A model generated the notes under the pieces. It was not told the origin of the DNA and did not search any database. It saw only the letters and a list, made by a program, of their open reading frames with translations. Shown in pieces: positions 5,474 through 13,915 of a stretch of DNA of 23,543 nt; position 1 is the first letter of the stretch, and each line of letters starts with the position of its first letter. The translations under genes were made by a program, and so were the position numbers. This stretch comes from an uncultured Clostridia bacterium (GTDB lineage Bacteria; Bacillota; Clostridia; Oscillospirales; Acutalibacteraceae), in contig CALCBQ010000187.1 of the NCBI GenBank assembly GCA_937897215.1, forward strand, positions 1 to 23,543, in the 5' to 3' direction.

Positions 5474-7831
5474 TTGAAACTTCAATATAATGTTCCGCCA
5501 TCAAAATTAAAACTTAAAAAGGCATATTGGAAAAATTCAGAAAACCTTTGGGAGCAAGCATCATTACCAATTGGTAATGGCTCCATTGGTATGAGCATTT
5601 TTGGCGATGTTAAAAATGATAAAATTGTGTTAAATCACAAAACACTTTGGGCAGGCGGACCTTCGCCTAAACGACCGGATTATTGCGGTGGTAATATAAT
5701 CAAACCTGACCAAAACGGCAAATTGCCTTATGAGTATCAAAAAGATATATACGAAGCATTTCTAAAAGGAGATAATGCTACTGCAGACAAGCTTTGCGAG
5801 AATCTTGTAGGTATAAGCGATGGCTACGGTGGTTATCGTTGTTGGGGTGAATTTGAATTTAATTTTGATAATATAAAACACCCAAAGAATTACAACAGAG
5901 AACTAGATATGAGTAATGGTGTTTGCAATGTTTCATATAGCACAAAATTTGGTTTAAAAAATGCTGTTAATTATAATAGAAGTTTCTTTGTATCATATCC
6001 TGACAATTGTGGTGTAATACATTTTAAAAGAGATAATAAATCATTATGCTTTAGCGTTATGTTATCCTCTGCACATGGAAAAGCAGTTTATCAAGAGAAT
6101 ACAATAATTCATAGAGGAGAACTAGAAGATAATGGACTTTGCTTCTGCTTAATAGCTAAAATTATTACTGACGGTAAGATTGAGACAAATAACAATGCTA
6201 TTAAAGTAACAGATTCTAGCGAGTGCATAATTGTTTTTTCTGCGGATACTGATTATATTGATTCTTATCCAACATACAGAACAGGCGAGAGTAGTGAACA
6301 GCTTTTTAACAGAGTACAAGCAACAGTTGATAATGCTGTTAGCAAGGGTTACAACTCGTTACTTAACGACCATATAAAAGATTTTTCACAGCTATTCAAC
6401 AGAGTTAACTTTTCATTGAACACTGGTTGTGATTCAACATCAGATAAAGTTTTGTATAGGTATCATAAAGACGCTGATTGCAGAAAAAAAGCGATTGAAC
6501 TTTTATATGAATACGGAAGATATCTTCTTATATCTTCAAGCAGAAGTACTGATGTTTTACCATCAAATCTTCAAGGTATATGGAATGTTTCAAATAATCC
6601 TAAATGGAGCAGTGATTTCCATATAAATATAAATCTGCAGATGAATTATTGGCCTGTGTTTAACGGCAATCTCGCTGAATGCTCACTTCCTTTAATCAGA
6701 TATATTAAATCTATGGTTGAACCCGGAAGAGTAACTGCAAAATATTATACGGGTATTGAAAGTAAAGATGGGGAAAAGAATGGTTTCTTATTCCACACAC
6801 AATGCACTCCATTCGGTTGGACTTGCCCAGGATGGTCATTTGACTGGGGTTGGTCTCCTGCAGCAGTACCATGGATTTTGCACAACTGTTATGAACATTA
6901 TGAATATACTCTTGATAAAAATACTCTTAAAAATGACATATATCCAATGCTTAAGGAATGTGCGGAATATTTTGCAAAATTATTGATTGAACATAATGGC
7001 AGACTTCTTACTTGTCCTTGTTATTCTCCTGAACATGGTCCAAGAACAATTGGTAATACATATGAGCAAGCGCTTATATGGCAACTTTATGATGATGCTA
7101 TTAAAAGTGCGATTGCACTTAACTTTGACAATGATTTAGTAGAAAAATGGAAGGAAATACAAGAAAAACTTAAAGTTTACGAAATAGGCGATGATGGTCA
7201 GATTAAAGAGTGGTACCATGAAAAGAAACTTGGCGAATTTGGTCAACATCATCACAGACATATGTCTCACTTGTTAGGTTTATTCCCATGCAATGTTATG
7301 AATAAGGCGGAAAACCCCGAATTGATTGATGCCGCTGTTGTTTCAATGAATCATAGAACCGATAAGAGTACAGGTTGGTCAATGGGACAAAAAATCAATA
7401 CTTGGGCGAGAGTTGGCGATGGTAATCGTGTGTTGAAAATCATAGGAGATTTATTCAAAAATGGTATTTATCCAAACTTTTATGATTATCATCCACCATT
7501 CCAGATTGACGGAAACTTCGGTTTTACTTCAGGCGTGAATGAAATGCTTATGCAAAGTAACTGTGGATTTGTTGAACTGCTTCCTGCATTACCAGATGAA
7601 TGGAATGATGGTTGCATTGATGGTATTGTTGCTCGTGGCAATTTTACATTACGAATTGAATGGGCAGATGGTTTGTTAAAATCAGCAACTATAACTTCAA
7701 ATAGCGGAGAAAAATGCAAGTTATATTATTCTAAATGCGATTTCACTGTTGACGGTATTAAATCTGTTGATAATATGATTGAATTTGAAACCGAAAAAGG
7801 AAAAACATATATTATTGAGCCAATTAAATAA
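5474..7831 (+). CDS. Glycoside hydrolase family 95 (alpha-L-fucosidase or alpha-L-galactosidase type)
   Basis: A 785-residue inverting exo-glycosidase of GH95, a family that releases alpha-1,2-linked L-fucose (some members L-galactose) from milk, mucin or plant glycans. Order seen: N-terminal beta domain from about 18 with LPIGNGSIGMSIFGD (31-45); (alpha/alpha)6 catalytic barrel with LPSNLQGIWN (362-371), HININLQMNYWP (383-394), YSPEHGPRTIGN (517-528), HRHMSHLLGLFP (594-605) and PPFQIDGNFG (674-683); then a C-terminal beta domain. Glu520 aligns with the general acid (E566 of Bifidobacterium AfcA), and Asn385, Asn387 and Asp679 with the N421/N423/D766 base system. No signal peptide or membrane segment is visible, so it should act in the cytosol on imported oligosaccharides. 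Start is TTG 5474, six nt after GAGGGG. It has its own promoter and is monocistronic. Substrate cannot be settled from sequence. Confidence 0.92.
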   Translation: MKLQYNVPPSKLKLKKAYWKNSENLWEQASLPIGNGSIGMSIFGDVKNDKIVLNHKTLWAGGPSPKRPDYCGGNIIKPDQNGKLPYEYQKDIYEAFLKGDNATADKLCENLVGISDGYGGYRCWGEFEFNFDNIKHPKNYNRELDMSNGVCNVSYSTKFGLKNAVNYNRSFFVSYPDNCGVIHFKRDNKSLCFSVMLSSAHGKAVYQENTIIHRGELEDNGLCFCLIAKIITDGKIETNNNAIKVTDSSECIIVFSADTDYIDSYPTYRTGESSEQLFNRVQATVDNAVSKGYNSLLNDHIKDFSQLFNRVNFSLNTGCDSTSDKVLYRYHKDADCRKKAIELLYEYGRYLLISSSRSTDVLPSNLQGIWNVSNNPKWSSDFHININLQMNYWPVFNGNLAECSLPLIRYIKSMVEPGRVTAKYYTGIESKDGEKNGFLFHTQCTPFGWTCPGWSFDWGWSPAAVPWILHNCYEHYEYTLDKNTLKNDIYPMLKECAEYFAKLLIEHNGRLLTCPCYSPEHGPRTIGNTYEQALIWQLYDDAIKSAIALNFDNDLVEKWKEIQEKLKVYEIGDDGQIKEWYHEKKLGEFGQHHHRHMSHLLGLFPCNVMNKAENPELIDAAVVSMNHRTDKSTGWSMGQKINTWARVGDGNRVLKIIGDLFKNGIYPNFYDYHPPFQIDGNFGFTSGVNEMLMQSNCGFVELLPALPDEWNDGCIDGIVARGNFTLRIEWADGLLKSATITSNSGEKCKLYYSKCDFTVDGIKSVDNMIEFETEKGKTYIIEPIK

Positions 7832-7842
7832 ATACATAAAGA

Positions 7843-7870
7843 AACACCGCAAGAATCTTCTTGCGGTGTT
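7843..7870. terminator. Bidirectional terminator hairpin between convergent genes
   Basis: A 13-bp perfect inverted repeat (AACACCGCAAGAA at 7843-7855 and its complement at 7858-7870) with a 2-nt centre lies between the stop of the GH95 gene (7831) and that of the yfhO-like gene (7876). T-rich tracts follow on both strands (CTACTTTATT on plus, CTTTATGTATTTATT on minus), so it can serve both transcripts, although neither tract is a pure T run. Confidence 0.75.
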
Positions 7871-7875
7871 CTACT

Positions 7876-10668
7876 TTATTCTTCGTTATCCTCGCTATTT
7901 ATTTCATCGTTATTTTGTTCATTAAAGAAGAACACCTCTTCTTTAATGGAATTCTTGGTTTCTGCTTCTTCTTTGGCAATACAAACCTTTTGCCAAAGAT
8001 TTTTCTTTTTGTTTTTAAAGAACAACATTTCGTTTGACGACAAAATATAAAATATAAGAATAATTATCACAAAAAGAGCTGATATAACACTGCATTCTTT
8101 TAAGCCCTGTGCTTCATAAACAAGTGTTATGTTGTGGTTTCCCTCTGTAACATTAATTCCCAATAATCCGCCAGATATTGCAAATATATCAGATTTATTC
8201 ACTGGTTTGCCGTCAATATAAACATTCCAACTTTTGTCATAAGGAATAGATGTAAACAAGATTTCATCTTTTTCTGCAACAAAATTGCCCTTTATGCTTG
8301 TTTCATCAAATTCTGTGTATTCTAGCTGTCCATCTTTAAGTTTGTTGTAACCCTCAATAAACTTTTCGTGGTCAACTGTAAATGCAACAAAATCAACACT
8401 TGCAGATGAAACGTCATCTTTTAATGGCAACTCAATTGAAATACGGTCATTAGGTTTATGACTACCTAAATCAAGTACATAACCATCGTTTACAGTCATT
8501 GTATTTGTGTAAGAGGGCGATAATATTGTAACTGTATCAAGACTTCTTGAATATACATAAATGTAAATATTGGATGTATCTTTTGCTGTAATATCAATAG
8601 TTATCGAGCCACTATATTCATCTGAGATTTTATTTAAAGCAAAAGTACCTTCGTTAATACTAAAACGGTCAATTGATAAAATGTTTCCATAAACTATTTC
8701 GTAGTCTGTTATTCTGTTATAAACATCTTCAACTCCAGTTGCCGCTTTGAATAAATCCTCCTGAGCGTCAACCGGATTTTGATAAAGAGATACATCAAAA
8801 TGTTCAACAACATCTATCACGGGAAACGCCAGATTAAGTGGGTATTTGTTTTCATAAGCATTGAACTGTTTACCTGATTCTTTCAATGAATAATAAGCAT
8901 TTTCAGAAACATAATCAGACTTATCATAAATATATTTAAGTCCAAATAATGCATTGTATACAGGTGTTTGAGGATTGTAAGTGTAGCTATTAATTTTGTT
9001 TCCGTAAAGACCAAAATCTTTCTGGAAATTAGATGTTTTTTCATATGCCATTGATGAAAAAACTGAAACACCGTTATAGTCATACCAACAAGGGTCCATT
9101 CTTGCTCTTGAATCTGATAATTCTTCGCGATAGAACATTGAATTATCGTTTTCTGAGATTTTGTTCTGTACTGATTTAAAATCATCATAATCAGATGCGA
9201 ATGATTCTTTTGACTGATTTGCAACATAATGGTCAGTGTTTGCAACGATTATTTCAGTTGCTACTGAACATAGTAACATAATTGATAAAGCAAAAACCTG
9301 AGCTTTTTTGCTTACAATCAATCCAAGCACAATTGTCATAAGAATAGCTGCGGCAATTGTAATAAAAACTGTAAAATCGTCAACATTTTTTGAACCGATT
9401 TTCTGTACTAAAACAACATAAGCAATAACGCCTATACCAACTGCAAGAATTTGTTTTTTGCTATATTCATCAATATGCTTTAATGCTTTAAATGCAATAA
9501 TCAACAACAGAAATGAATATATAAATGATTGTCTGTAAGGGAGATCATTCGGGAAATGAAAACCATGCCATGCAAAGTTTATAAAGTTAATGTTAAAACT
9601 AAAATACATTAGTGCAAGAAGGCTGATTGATGCGATTTTTTCAGTTGAGGATATTTTTTTGGAAAATAAATATAATGGTACTAAAAGTACAGTAAGCACA
9701 CCGCAGTAAACATTAGGTAAAACATCTTCGCCACTGCTGCGTATTGTGGGCTCAAGTCCTGCGAAATGATTTGCAAGAAAATCATATATATCAAAATATG
9801 ATTGGTATGTTGTTGGCTGTGAATCTGCAGTAGCAGAAGATGAATTCAATACAGATACAAGTGGTATAAGCATAAATAAAAGAATACCGCCAACAGCTAA
9901 TGATGATAATGCAAATCTTATTCCGCTATTTAAGAAAAAGGAATTTGAAAGCTTTTTGAAGATACCTTTTTCTTGTACTAGATAACCTTTATATTCTTTG
10001 ATTTTCGAGTTGTTGCAAACATAGTAGTAAATGAAGTATATGCAAGAGAATATGCAAAGCATATATCCAATATAGTAGTTAGAGAAAATTGCAAGTGATA
10101 AAGCAATGATATATGTTTTACATTTTCCACTATCAATTATTTTTTCAATGCCAAGTACAATAAAAGGAAGAATGTACATAGCGTCAATCCACATTACATT
10201 CCAATAATATGCAACAAAATATCCGCAAAAAGCATACATAATTCCAAATGCAGATGTTGAAAATCCGTTTGCTTTTTGAGAATTTTTTAAATAATAAGCC
10301 ATTGCCATTGAACTGAGTACAGATTTTATGGCAATCATAGCGGCAACTGCTTCAAATGTGTTCTTATGCCCGAATAATAAAACAATAAATGAAATAGGAC
10401 TTGATAAATAATTAAAAAAGTTACCTAAAAATGAGCCACCAAGACCACTGTTCCATGAATACACTAATGACTCCCCAGAAACGAGTCTGTCATATAGTTC
10501 AGAAAACAACGGACCATATTGATGATATAAGTCCATTCGGTAAATTATTGAATCCCCAAAAGGTATTATTTCATAGCAGAAATATACAAGCAAAATTATA
10601 AATAAAGCGATTCCGCCTGATGCGAGCACATACTTGTTATCTTTTAACATTGATTTGAATTTCGTCAT
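7876..10668 (-). CDS. yfhO: YfhO-family multi-spanning membrane protein (putative GT-C glycosyltransferase)
   Basis: Large (930 aa) integral membrane protein of the YfhO family, related in fold to GT-C transferases that move sugars from polyprenyl phosphate to extracellular polymers; in Bacillus and Listeria YfhO proteins take part in teichoic acid glycosylation. A first membrane helix at about 13-35 is followed by the family signature loop with MDLYHQYGP (45-53), YSWNSGLGG (70-78) and NYLSSP (86-91); FPNDLPYRQSFIYSF (372-386) is also typical. About a dozen membrane helices fill residues 13-475. A long extracytoplasmic domain (about 480-850) follows, then one more helix (about 868-888) and a charged, Glu/Asn-rich cytosolic tail. 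Start is ATG 10668, six nt after AAGGTG; the in-frame GTG at 10677 overlaps that SD. The donor and acceptor cannot be deduced, and no glycosyltransferase partner (CsbB- or GtcA-like) is next to it. Confidence 0.87.
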   Translation of the reverse strand: MTKFKSMLKDNKYVLASGGIALFIILLVYFCYEIIPFGDSIIYRMDLYHQYGPLFSELYDRLVSGESLVYSWNSGLGGSFLGNFFNYLSSPISFIVLLFGHKNTFEAVAAMIAIKSVLSSMAMAYYLKNSQKANGFSTSAFGIMYAFCGYFVAYYWNVMWIDAMYILPFIVLGIEKIIDSGKCKTYIIALSLAIFSNYYIGYMLCIFSCIYFIYYYVCNNSKIKEYKGYLVQEKGIFKKLSNSFFLNSGIRFALSSLAVGGILLFMLIPLVSVLNSSSATADSQPTTYQSYFDIYDFLANHFAGLEPTIRSSGEDVLPNVYCGVLTVLLVPLYLFSKKISSTEKIASISLLALMYFSFNINFINFAWHGFHFPNDLPYRQSFIYSFLLLIIAFKALKHIDEYSKKQILAVGIGVIAYVVLVQKIGSKNVDDFTVFITIAAAILMTIVLGLIVSKKAQVFALSIMLLCSVATEIIVANTDHYVANQSKESFASDYDDFKSVQNKISENDNSMFYREELSDSRARMDPCWYDYNGVSVFSSMAYEKTSNFQKDFGLYGNKINSYTYNPQTPVYNALFGLKYIYDKSDYVSENAYYSLKESGKQFNAYENKYPLNLAFPVIDVVEHFDVSLYQNPVDAQEDLFKAATGVEDVYNRITDYEIVYGNILSIDRFSINEGTFALNKISDEYSGSITIDITAKDTSNIYIYVYSRSLDTVTILSPSYTNTMTVNDGYVLDLGSHKPNDRISIELPLKDDVSSASVDFVAFTVDHEKFIEGYNKLKDGQLEYTEFDETSIKGNFVAEKDEILFTSIPYDKSWNVYIDGKPVNKSDIFAISGGLLGINVTEGNHNITLVYEAQGLKECSVISALFVIIILIFYILSSNEMLFFKNKKKNLWQKVCIAKEEAETKNSIKEEVFFFNEQNNDEINSEDNEE

Positions 10669-10697
10669 ATAGTACACCTTAAAAAATATTTGAATTT

Positions 10698-10726
10698 AGT
10701 ATAACACATAGATAATGTCATTTCAA
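10698..10726 (-). promoter_or_regulatory. Sigma-A-type promoter of the yfhO-like gene
   Basis: On the minus strand TTGAAA (10726-10721), a 17-bp spacer, and TATACT (10703-10698) with an upstream TG (extended -10). The predicted start near 10691 gives a leader of about 23 nt containing the SD AAGGTG. Vegetative expression is expected, unlike the divergent spoIIIA operon. Confidence 0.75.
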
Positions 10727-10736
10727 GAAAGTTTTG

Positions 10737-10765
10737 TAATATAAGGGGACAAGTAATCATAGTAT
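10737..10765 (+). promoter_or_regulatory. Possible sigma-E promoter of spoIIIA
   Basis: TAATATA (10737-10743) fits 6 of 7 positions of the sigma-E -35 pattern KMATATT, and after 14 bp CATAGTAT (10758-10765) fits 6 of 8 positions of CATACAAT. spoIIIA is sigma-E dependent in Bacillus. The weakness is geometry: a start about 7 nt downstream would fall inside the SD GAGGTG (10770-10775). A 6-bp inverted repeat AGTAAT/ATTACT (10752-10769) spans the -10. Confidence 0.3.
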
Positions 10766-10780
10766 TACTGAGGTGATTAA

Positions 10781-11794
10781 GTGGACAAAGCATTTTTTAA
10801 CAACTTCAATAATATAATTTCATATATTTCTCCAAGAATTCAGTTGTATTTGAAAAAAATTCCTGAATCAACCATTGAAAGTATTCAAGAAATCCGTTTA
10901 AGGTCAGAAAGACCTGTTGTTATTGTAACGCCAAAAGGGTCATCATTTCTTACAAATAACGGCAAATTAAGTTTTATATTTTCGGGTAATTGTATTGTGG
11001 TTAGTTCAAACGAAATTATTGATACTGTAAATAAAATGTGCGGTTATTCAATGCATAGTCATTATGAAGATATATTAAACGGTTATATAACTTTACCAAA
11101 TGGTTCAAGAGTTGGGTTGTGTGGTACAGCGGTTTATGATGAAGATAAAATAAAAACTATTAAAGATATAAGTAGTATAAATATTAGAATACCAAGAAAT
11201 TCAGTTGGTGTTTCAGAACAAATTTTTCAATCTGTCTTGAAAGATTCACTTAAAAGTCTTTTGATTGTCGGACCTCCATCTTCAGGTAAAACTACACTGA
11301 TTCGTGATATTGCCAATCAGTTATCGTCAGGAAGGATGGGCAGGTATTATAAAACTTGCGTTGTCGATGAGAGAAAAGAAATATTTTCTTCACTTAACGA
11401 TATTAAAACACTTGGTCCTAATACAGATGTTTTGTCCGGTTTTCCTAAAGGTGTAGGCATTTCAATGGCGGTAAGAACTTTATCTCCGGAGATAATTATT
11501 TGTGATGAAATCGGCGGCAAAGATGAATGCGCTGAAATACTGCAAGGAGTAAATTCAGGGGTTAATTTTATATTAACTATTCATGCAGGTAATTTAGATG
11601 AACTGAGAAACAAATTAATCTTTAAGGATTTAATTAATGTGATTGACTATGTGGTTTTGTTGCACGGTGCAGATAATCCGTGTTTAATTAAACAATGCAT
11701 AAAATCAAAAGAGGTTATTAATGAAAGTGTTTCTTGTTTTCGTAATTATAATTATCTGTGTAACGGCATCGATAAATTATACAAAGCGAATTAA
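10781..11794 (+). CDS. spoIIIAA: Stage III sporulation protein AA (secretion-type ATPase)
   Basis: Cytosolic ATPase of the mother cell, related to type II/IV secretion ATPases, that energises the SpoIIIA-SpoIIQ channel joining mother cell and forespore. The 337-residue product shows the family N-terminal domain with IQEIRLRSERPV (35-46), the GYITLPNGSRVGLCG stretch (101-115), Walker A GPPSSGKTT (164-172), the Asp-box VVDERKE (194-200), Walker B IIICDEIGG (238-246) and TIHAGN shortly after. It starts at GTG 10781, five nt after GAGGTG. It is longer than Bacillus SpoIIIAA (about 307 aa): the last 24 codons run into spoIIIAB in another frame, a 74-bp overlap. It is first gene of the eight-gene operon. 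Confidence 0.95.
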   Translation: MDKAFFNNFNNIISYISPRIQLYLKKIPESTIESIQEIRLRSERPVVIVTPKGSSFLTNNGKLSFIFSGNCIVVSSNEIIDTVNKMCGYSMHSHYEDILNGYITLPNGSRVGLCGTAVYDEDKIKTIKDISSINIRIPRNSVGVSEQIFQSVLKDSLKSLLIVGPPSSGKTTLIRDIANQLSSGRMGRYYKTCVVDERKEIFSSLNDIKTLGPNTDVLSGFPKGVGISMAVRTLSPEIIICDEIGGKDECAEILQGVNSGVNFILTIHAGNLDELRNKLIFKDLINVIDYVVLLHGADNPCLIKQCIKSKEVINESVSCFRNYNYLCNGIDKLYKAN

Positions 11795-12227
11795 TAACCA
11801 CATTATTTCAGTTAGACAATTTCTGTTGATGTTAGAAAACATTAAAATTCTAATAATGTATAAAAACTTAAGTGTTGAGGAACTTTTTGATTATGTTTTA
11901 AAGTCGGATACTTATGATTTGTTAGGTTTTATTGAAACTTTAAATAGTAATATTAAAGAACATAATCAGTTTTATGAGATTATTAATGATTCTTTGTTTT
12001 CTAAAACAGAAAACTACTTTGACAGAGAAGAAGTGGAAGATATTAAAAACTTTTTATTGATGCTTGGAAATTCTGATACCGAAGGTCAAATGCTTAACTG
12101 CGAATTATATAAAAATATGTTTAACAAAAAATTATCAATATTGGAACAGAATAAAGAAACACAACGAAAAACAGGAGTTTCTTTAATTTTTGGAGTTGGC
12201 GTTGTTCTTATAATATTGATTATTTAA
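11721..12227 (+). CDS. spoIIIAB: Stage III sporulation protein AB
   Basis: Membrane component of the SpoIIIA complex, resembling secretion-system inner-membrane platform proteins (GspF-like). The 168 residues have the expected layout: an N-terminal membrane helix (2-18), a helical soluble domain with VRQFLLMLENIKILIMY (31-47) and IKNFLLMLGNSDTEGQ (107-122), and a C-terminal helix ending at the last residue. Length is that of the Bacillus protein (171). The start ATG 11721 follows GAGG by 6 nt and gives the normal family N-terminus, so the 74-bp overlap with spoIIIAA comes from a late spoIIIAA stop rather than from a wrong start here. Confidence 0.93.
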   Translation: MKVFLVFVIIIICVTASINYTKRINNHIISVRQFLLMLENIKILIMYKNLSVEELFDYVLKSDTYDLLGFIETLNSNIKEHNQFYEIINDSLFSKTENYFDREEVEDIKNFLLMLGNSDTEGQMLNCELYKNMFNKKLSILEQNKETQRKTGVSLIFGVGVVLIILII

Positions 12228-12237
12228 TGGAGTAAAA

Positions 12238-12432
12238 ATGGATATTACATTTCTTTTTAAGATTGCAGGAATTGGATTAATTGTTGCAATAATGCAACAA
12301 ATGCTTTCAAAAACAGGAAGAGAAGAATTTGCAACGATGACAGTTATAACAGGAATTATTGTAATTCTGGCAATGCTTATTCCTCAAATATCATCAGTAT
12401 TTGATGAACTGAAGTCTATATTTAATTTATGA
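12238..12432 (+). CDS. spoIIIAC: Stage III sporulation protein AC
   Basis: Small membrane protein of the SpoIIIA complex, 64 residues as in Bacillus (about 65-68). Two hydrophobic helices (about 3-22 and 33-54) flank the conserved polar turn MLSKTGREEFATM (22-34). It starts five nt after GGAG and ends in an ATGA overlap with spoIIIAD. Its exact role is unknown; it may pair with the homologous SpoIIIAD. Confidence 0.93.
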   Translation: MDITFLFKIAGIGLIVAIMQQMLSKTGREEFATMTVITGIIVILAMLIPQISSVFDELKSIFNL

Positions 12433-12818
12433 ATATTTTAATAAAAATTGGGCTAATTGCTCTCGTCTATATACTTTTATCAGTCGTGTTAAAACCATAT
12501 AGACCTGAATATATTTTTTTATTGCGAATTTGTTCTGTTGCATTAATATTTGTTTTTATAGCTGATGATATTTCTGAGTTTATAGGAAAAATATTAACTG
12601 TTTTCACGATTTTTAATATTGAACCTATACATGTTAAATTATTAACTAAAGTAGTAGGAATAACAATTATTACAGATTTTGTTTGTGATAATCTTATTGA
12701 CCAAGGAGAAAAAACTATTGCAGATGTTGTTGCTGTATCTTCAAAATTCATAATACTTTTACTTGCAATGCCAATGCTCAATGGTTTGATAGTTTTTTGT
12801 TTGAAATTCGTTGAATAA
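12429..12818 (+). CDS. spoIIIAD: Stage III sporulation protein AD
   Basis: Membrane protein of the SpoIIIA complex, 129 residues with about four hydrophobic segments; its first half resembles SpoIIIAC in pattern. Recognisable family text includes VLKPYRPEY (20-28), a central segment IKLLTKVVGITIIT-like around 68-82, and DFVCDNLIDQGE (82-93), followed by the terminal hydrophobic helix. No independent SD is obvious; the ATGA overlap with spoIIIAC points to coupled translation. Confidence 0.92.
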   Translation: MNILIKIGLIALVYILLSVVLKPYRPEYIFLLRICSVALIFVFIADDISEFIGKILTVFTIFNIEPIHVKLLTKVVGITIITDFVCDNLIDQGEKTIADVVAVSSKFIILLLAMPMLNGLIVFCLKFVE

Positions 12819-12819
12819 T

Positions 12820-13914
12820 ATGAAGAAGTTAATTTGTATATTTGTCATATCTTTTGTGATTATGGTATCTCTGTCGGTAACGGTTAGTGCTTCAGATATA
12901 AGTGTCAATGATGTTTGGAATGATATTGATGACAAAACAGAAGAATATCTAGAAGAACTGGGAATTACAGAAATAACATTTGAAGAGCTCTTTGACTTAA
13001 GCCCTACCAGAGTTGTTAGTTTTTTATTTGATTTGGCTTTTAAAACGGGCATTACAATTCATAAAAAAGTGTTTTCGGTTGTAATTATTATTTTGATTGT
13101 ATCAATTGCAAATGCTTTTTTAAAGGAGTCAAATAATTTTGAATATCTTGTTTCATTTGTAGGCATTCTTGCTATTTTCTCTGTAATTATTGAACCAATC
13201 AGCAGAATAATTACGGATGTTGCGGTAGGAATTAAAACTTCAGCTATTTTTGTTAATTCGTATTTGCCGGTTATGACTGCAATAATAGTTGCATCAAAAA
13301 ATCCTGGCCTTGCAATAACCTATAATTCATTTTCAATATTTTTATCATCTTTTATTACTTCTGTATGTGATAAGTTTTTTATGCCATTTATAAGTCTCCT
13401 TTTATCATTTAATGTTCTTTCTTCGTTTTCATTTGAAAATTTTCGTGAAAGAATATTAGCTGGTTGTAAAAGGGTAGTTATTATAATTTTATCTTTGTTT
13501 TCAACTGTTTATACGGGTCTATTAACAACACAGAGTTTGCTTGCCACATCGTCTGACAGCATTGCATTAAGAGGTATAAAATTTATTTCAGGTGCTTTTG
13601 TTCCGGTTGTTGGAGCCGGGGTAGGCGATGCAATTTCTTCTGTTTTCAGTAGTTTTCTAATTATGAAAAACACATTAGGTGTTTTTGTAATAATTGTCAT
13701 AATTCTTATTAACTTACCGGTTATTATTGAATTATTGATTTGGTATTTCGCTATGCAAATTTGTTCGATAGTATCATCATTATTGGGTATAAAAAATATC
13801 ACAGATGTCTTAGATGGAATATCATCTTTAATTTCGTTGTTAAATATAATTCTGTTTTTCGTTACTTTTGTGCTTGTAATCTCAACAGGCGTAATAATTA
13901 TGATGGGTAAATAA
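12820..13914 (+). CDS. spoIIIAE: Stage III sporulation protein AE
   Basis: Polytopic membrane protein of the SpoIIIA complex, probably the export-gate-like component. Counting from ATG 12820 (364 aa): an N-terminal signal peptide (KK, hydrophobic core 4-20, likely cleavage after VSA at 22-24), an acidic extracytoplasmic stretch (26-55), then six to eight hydrophobic segments from about 72 to the C-terminus. Family motifs include GGA/GAFVPVVGAGVGDAI-type text around residues 258-274. A TTG at 12811 in frame could start nine bases earlier. Neither start has a good SD, and the ATG lies one base after the spoIIIAD stop, so translation is probably reinitiated. Bacillus SpoIIIAE is of similar size (about 399). 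Confidence 0.92.
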   Translation: MKKLICIFVISFVIMVSLSVTVSASDISVNDVWNDIDDKTEEYLEELGITEITFEELFDLSPTRVVSFLFDLAFKTGITIHKKVFSVVIIILIVSIANAFLKESNNFEYLVSFVGILAIFSVIIEPISRIITDVAVGIKTSAIFVNSYLPVMTAIIVASKNPGLAITYNSFSIFLSSFITSVCDKFFMPFISLLLSFNVLSSFSFENFRERILAGCKRVVIIILSLFSTVYTGLLTTQSLLATSSDSIALRGIKFISGAFVPVVGAGVGDAISSVFSSFLIMKNTLGVFVIIVIILINLPVIIELLIWYFAMQICSIVSSLLGIKNITDVLDGISSLISLLNIILFFVTFVLVISTGVIIMMGK

Positions 13915-13915
13915 T

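Noticed and set aside
7489..7719. Minus-strand frame opposite the GH95 C-terminal domain.
   Set aside because: Antisense shadow of conserved catalytic sequence.
8883..9245. Minus-strand 120-codon frame inside the yfhO-like gene in another frame.
   Set aside because: Overlaps the larger gene on the same strand; composition is like a frame-shifted translation and no SD precedes it.
12467..13052. Minus-strand frames opposite spoIIIAD and spoIIIAE.
   Set aside because: Antisense to an intact, tightly packed operon; Ser/Thr/Ile-rich shadow translations.
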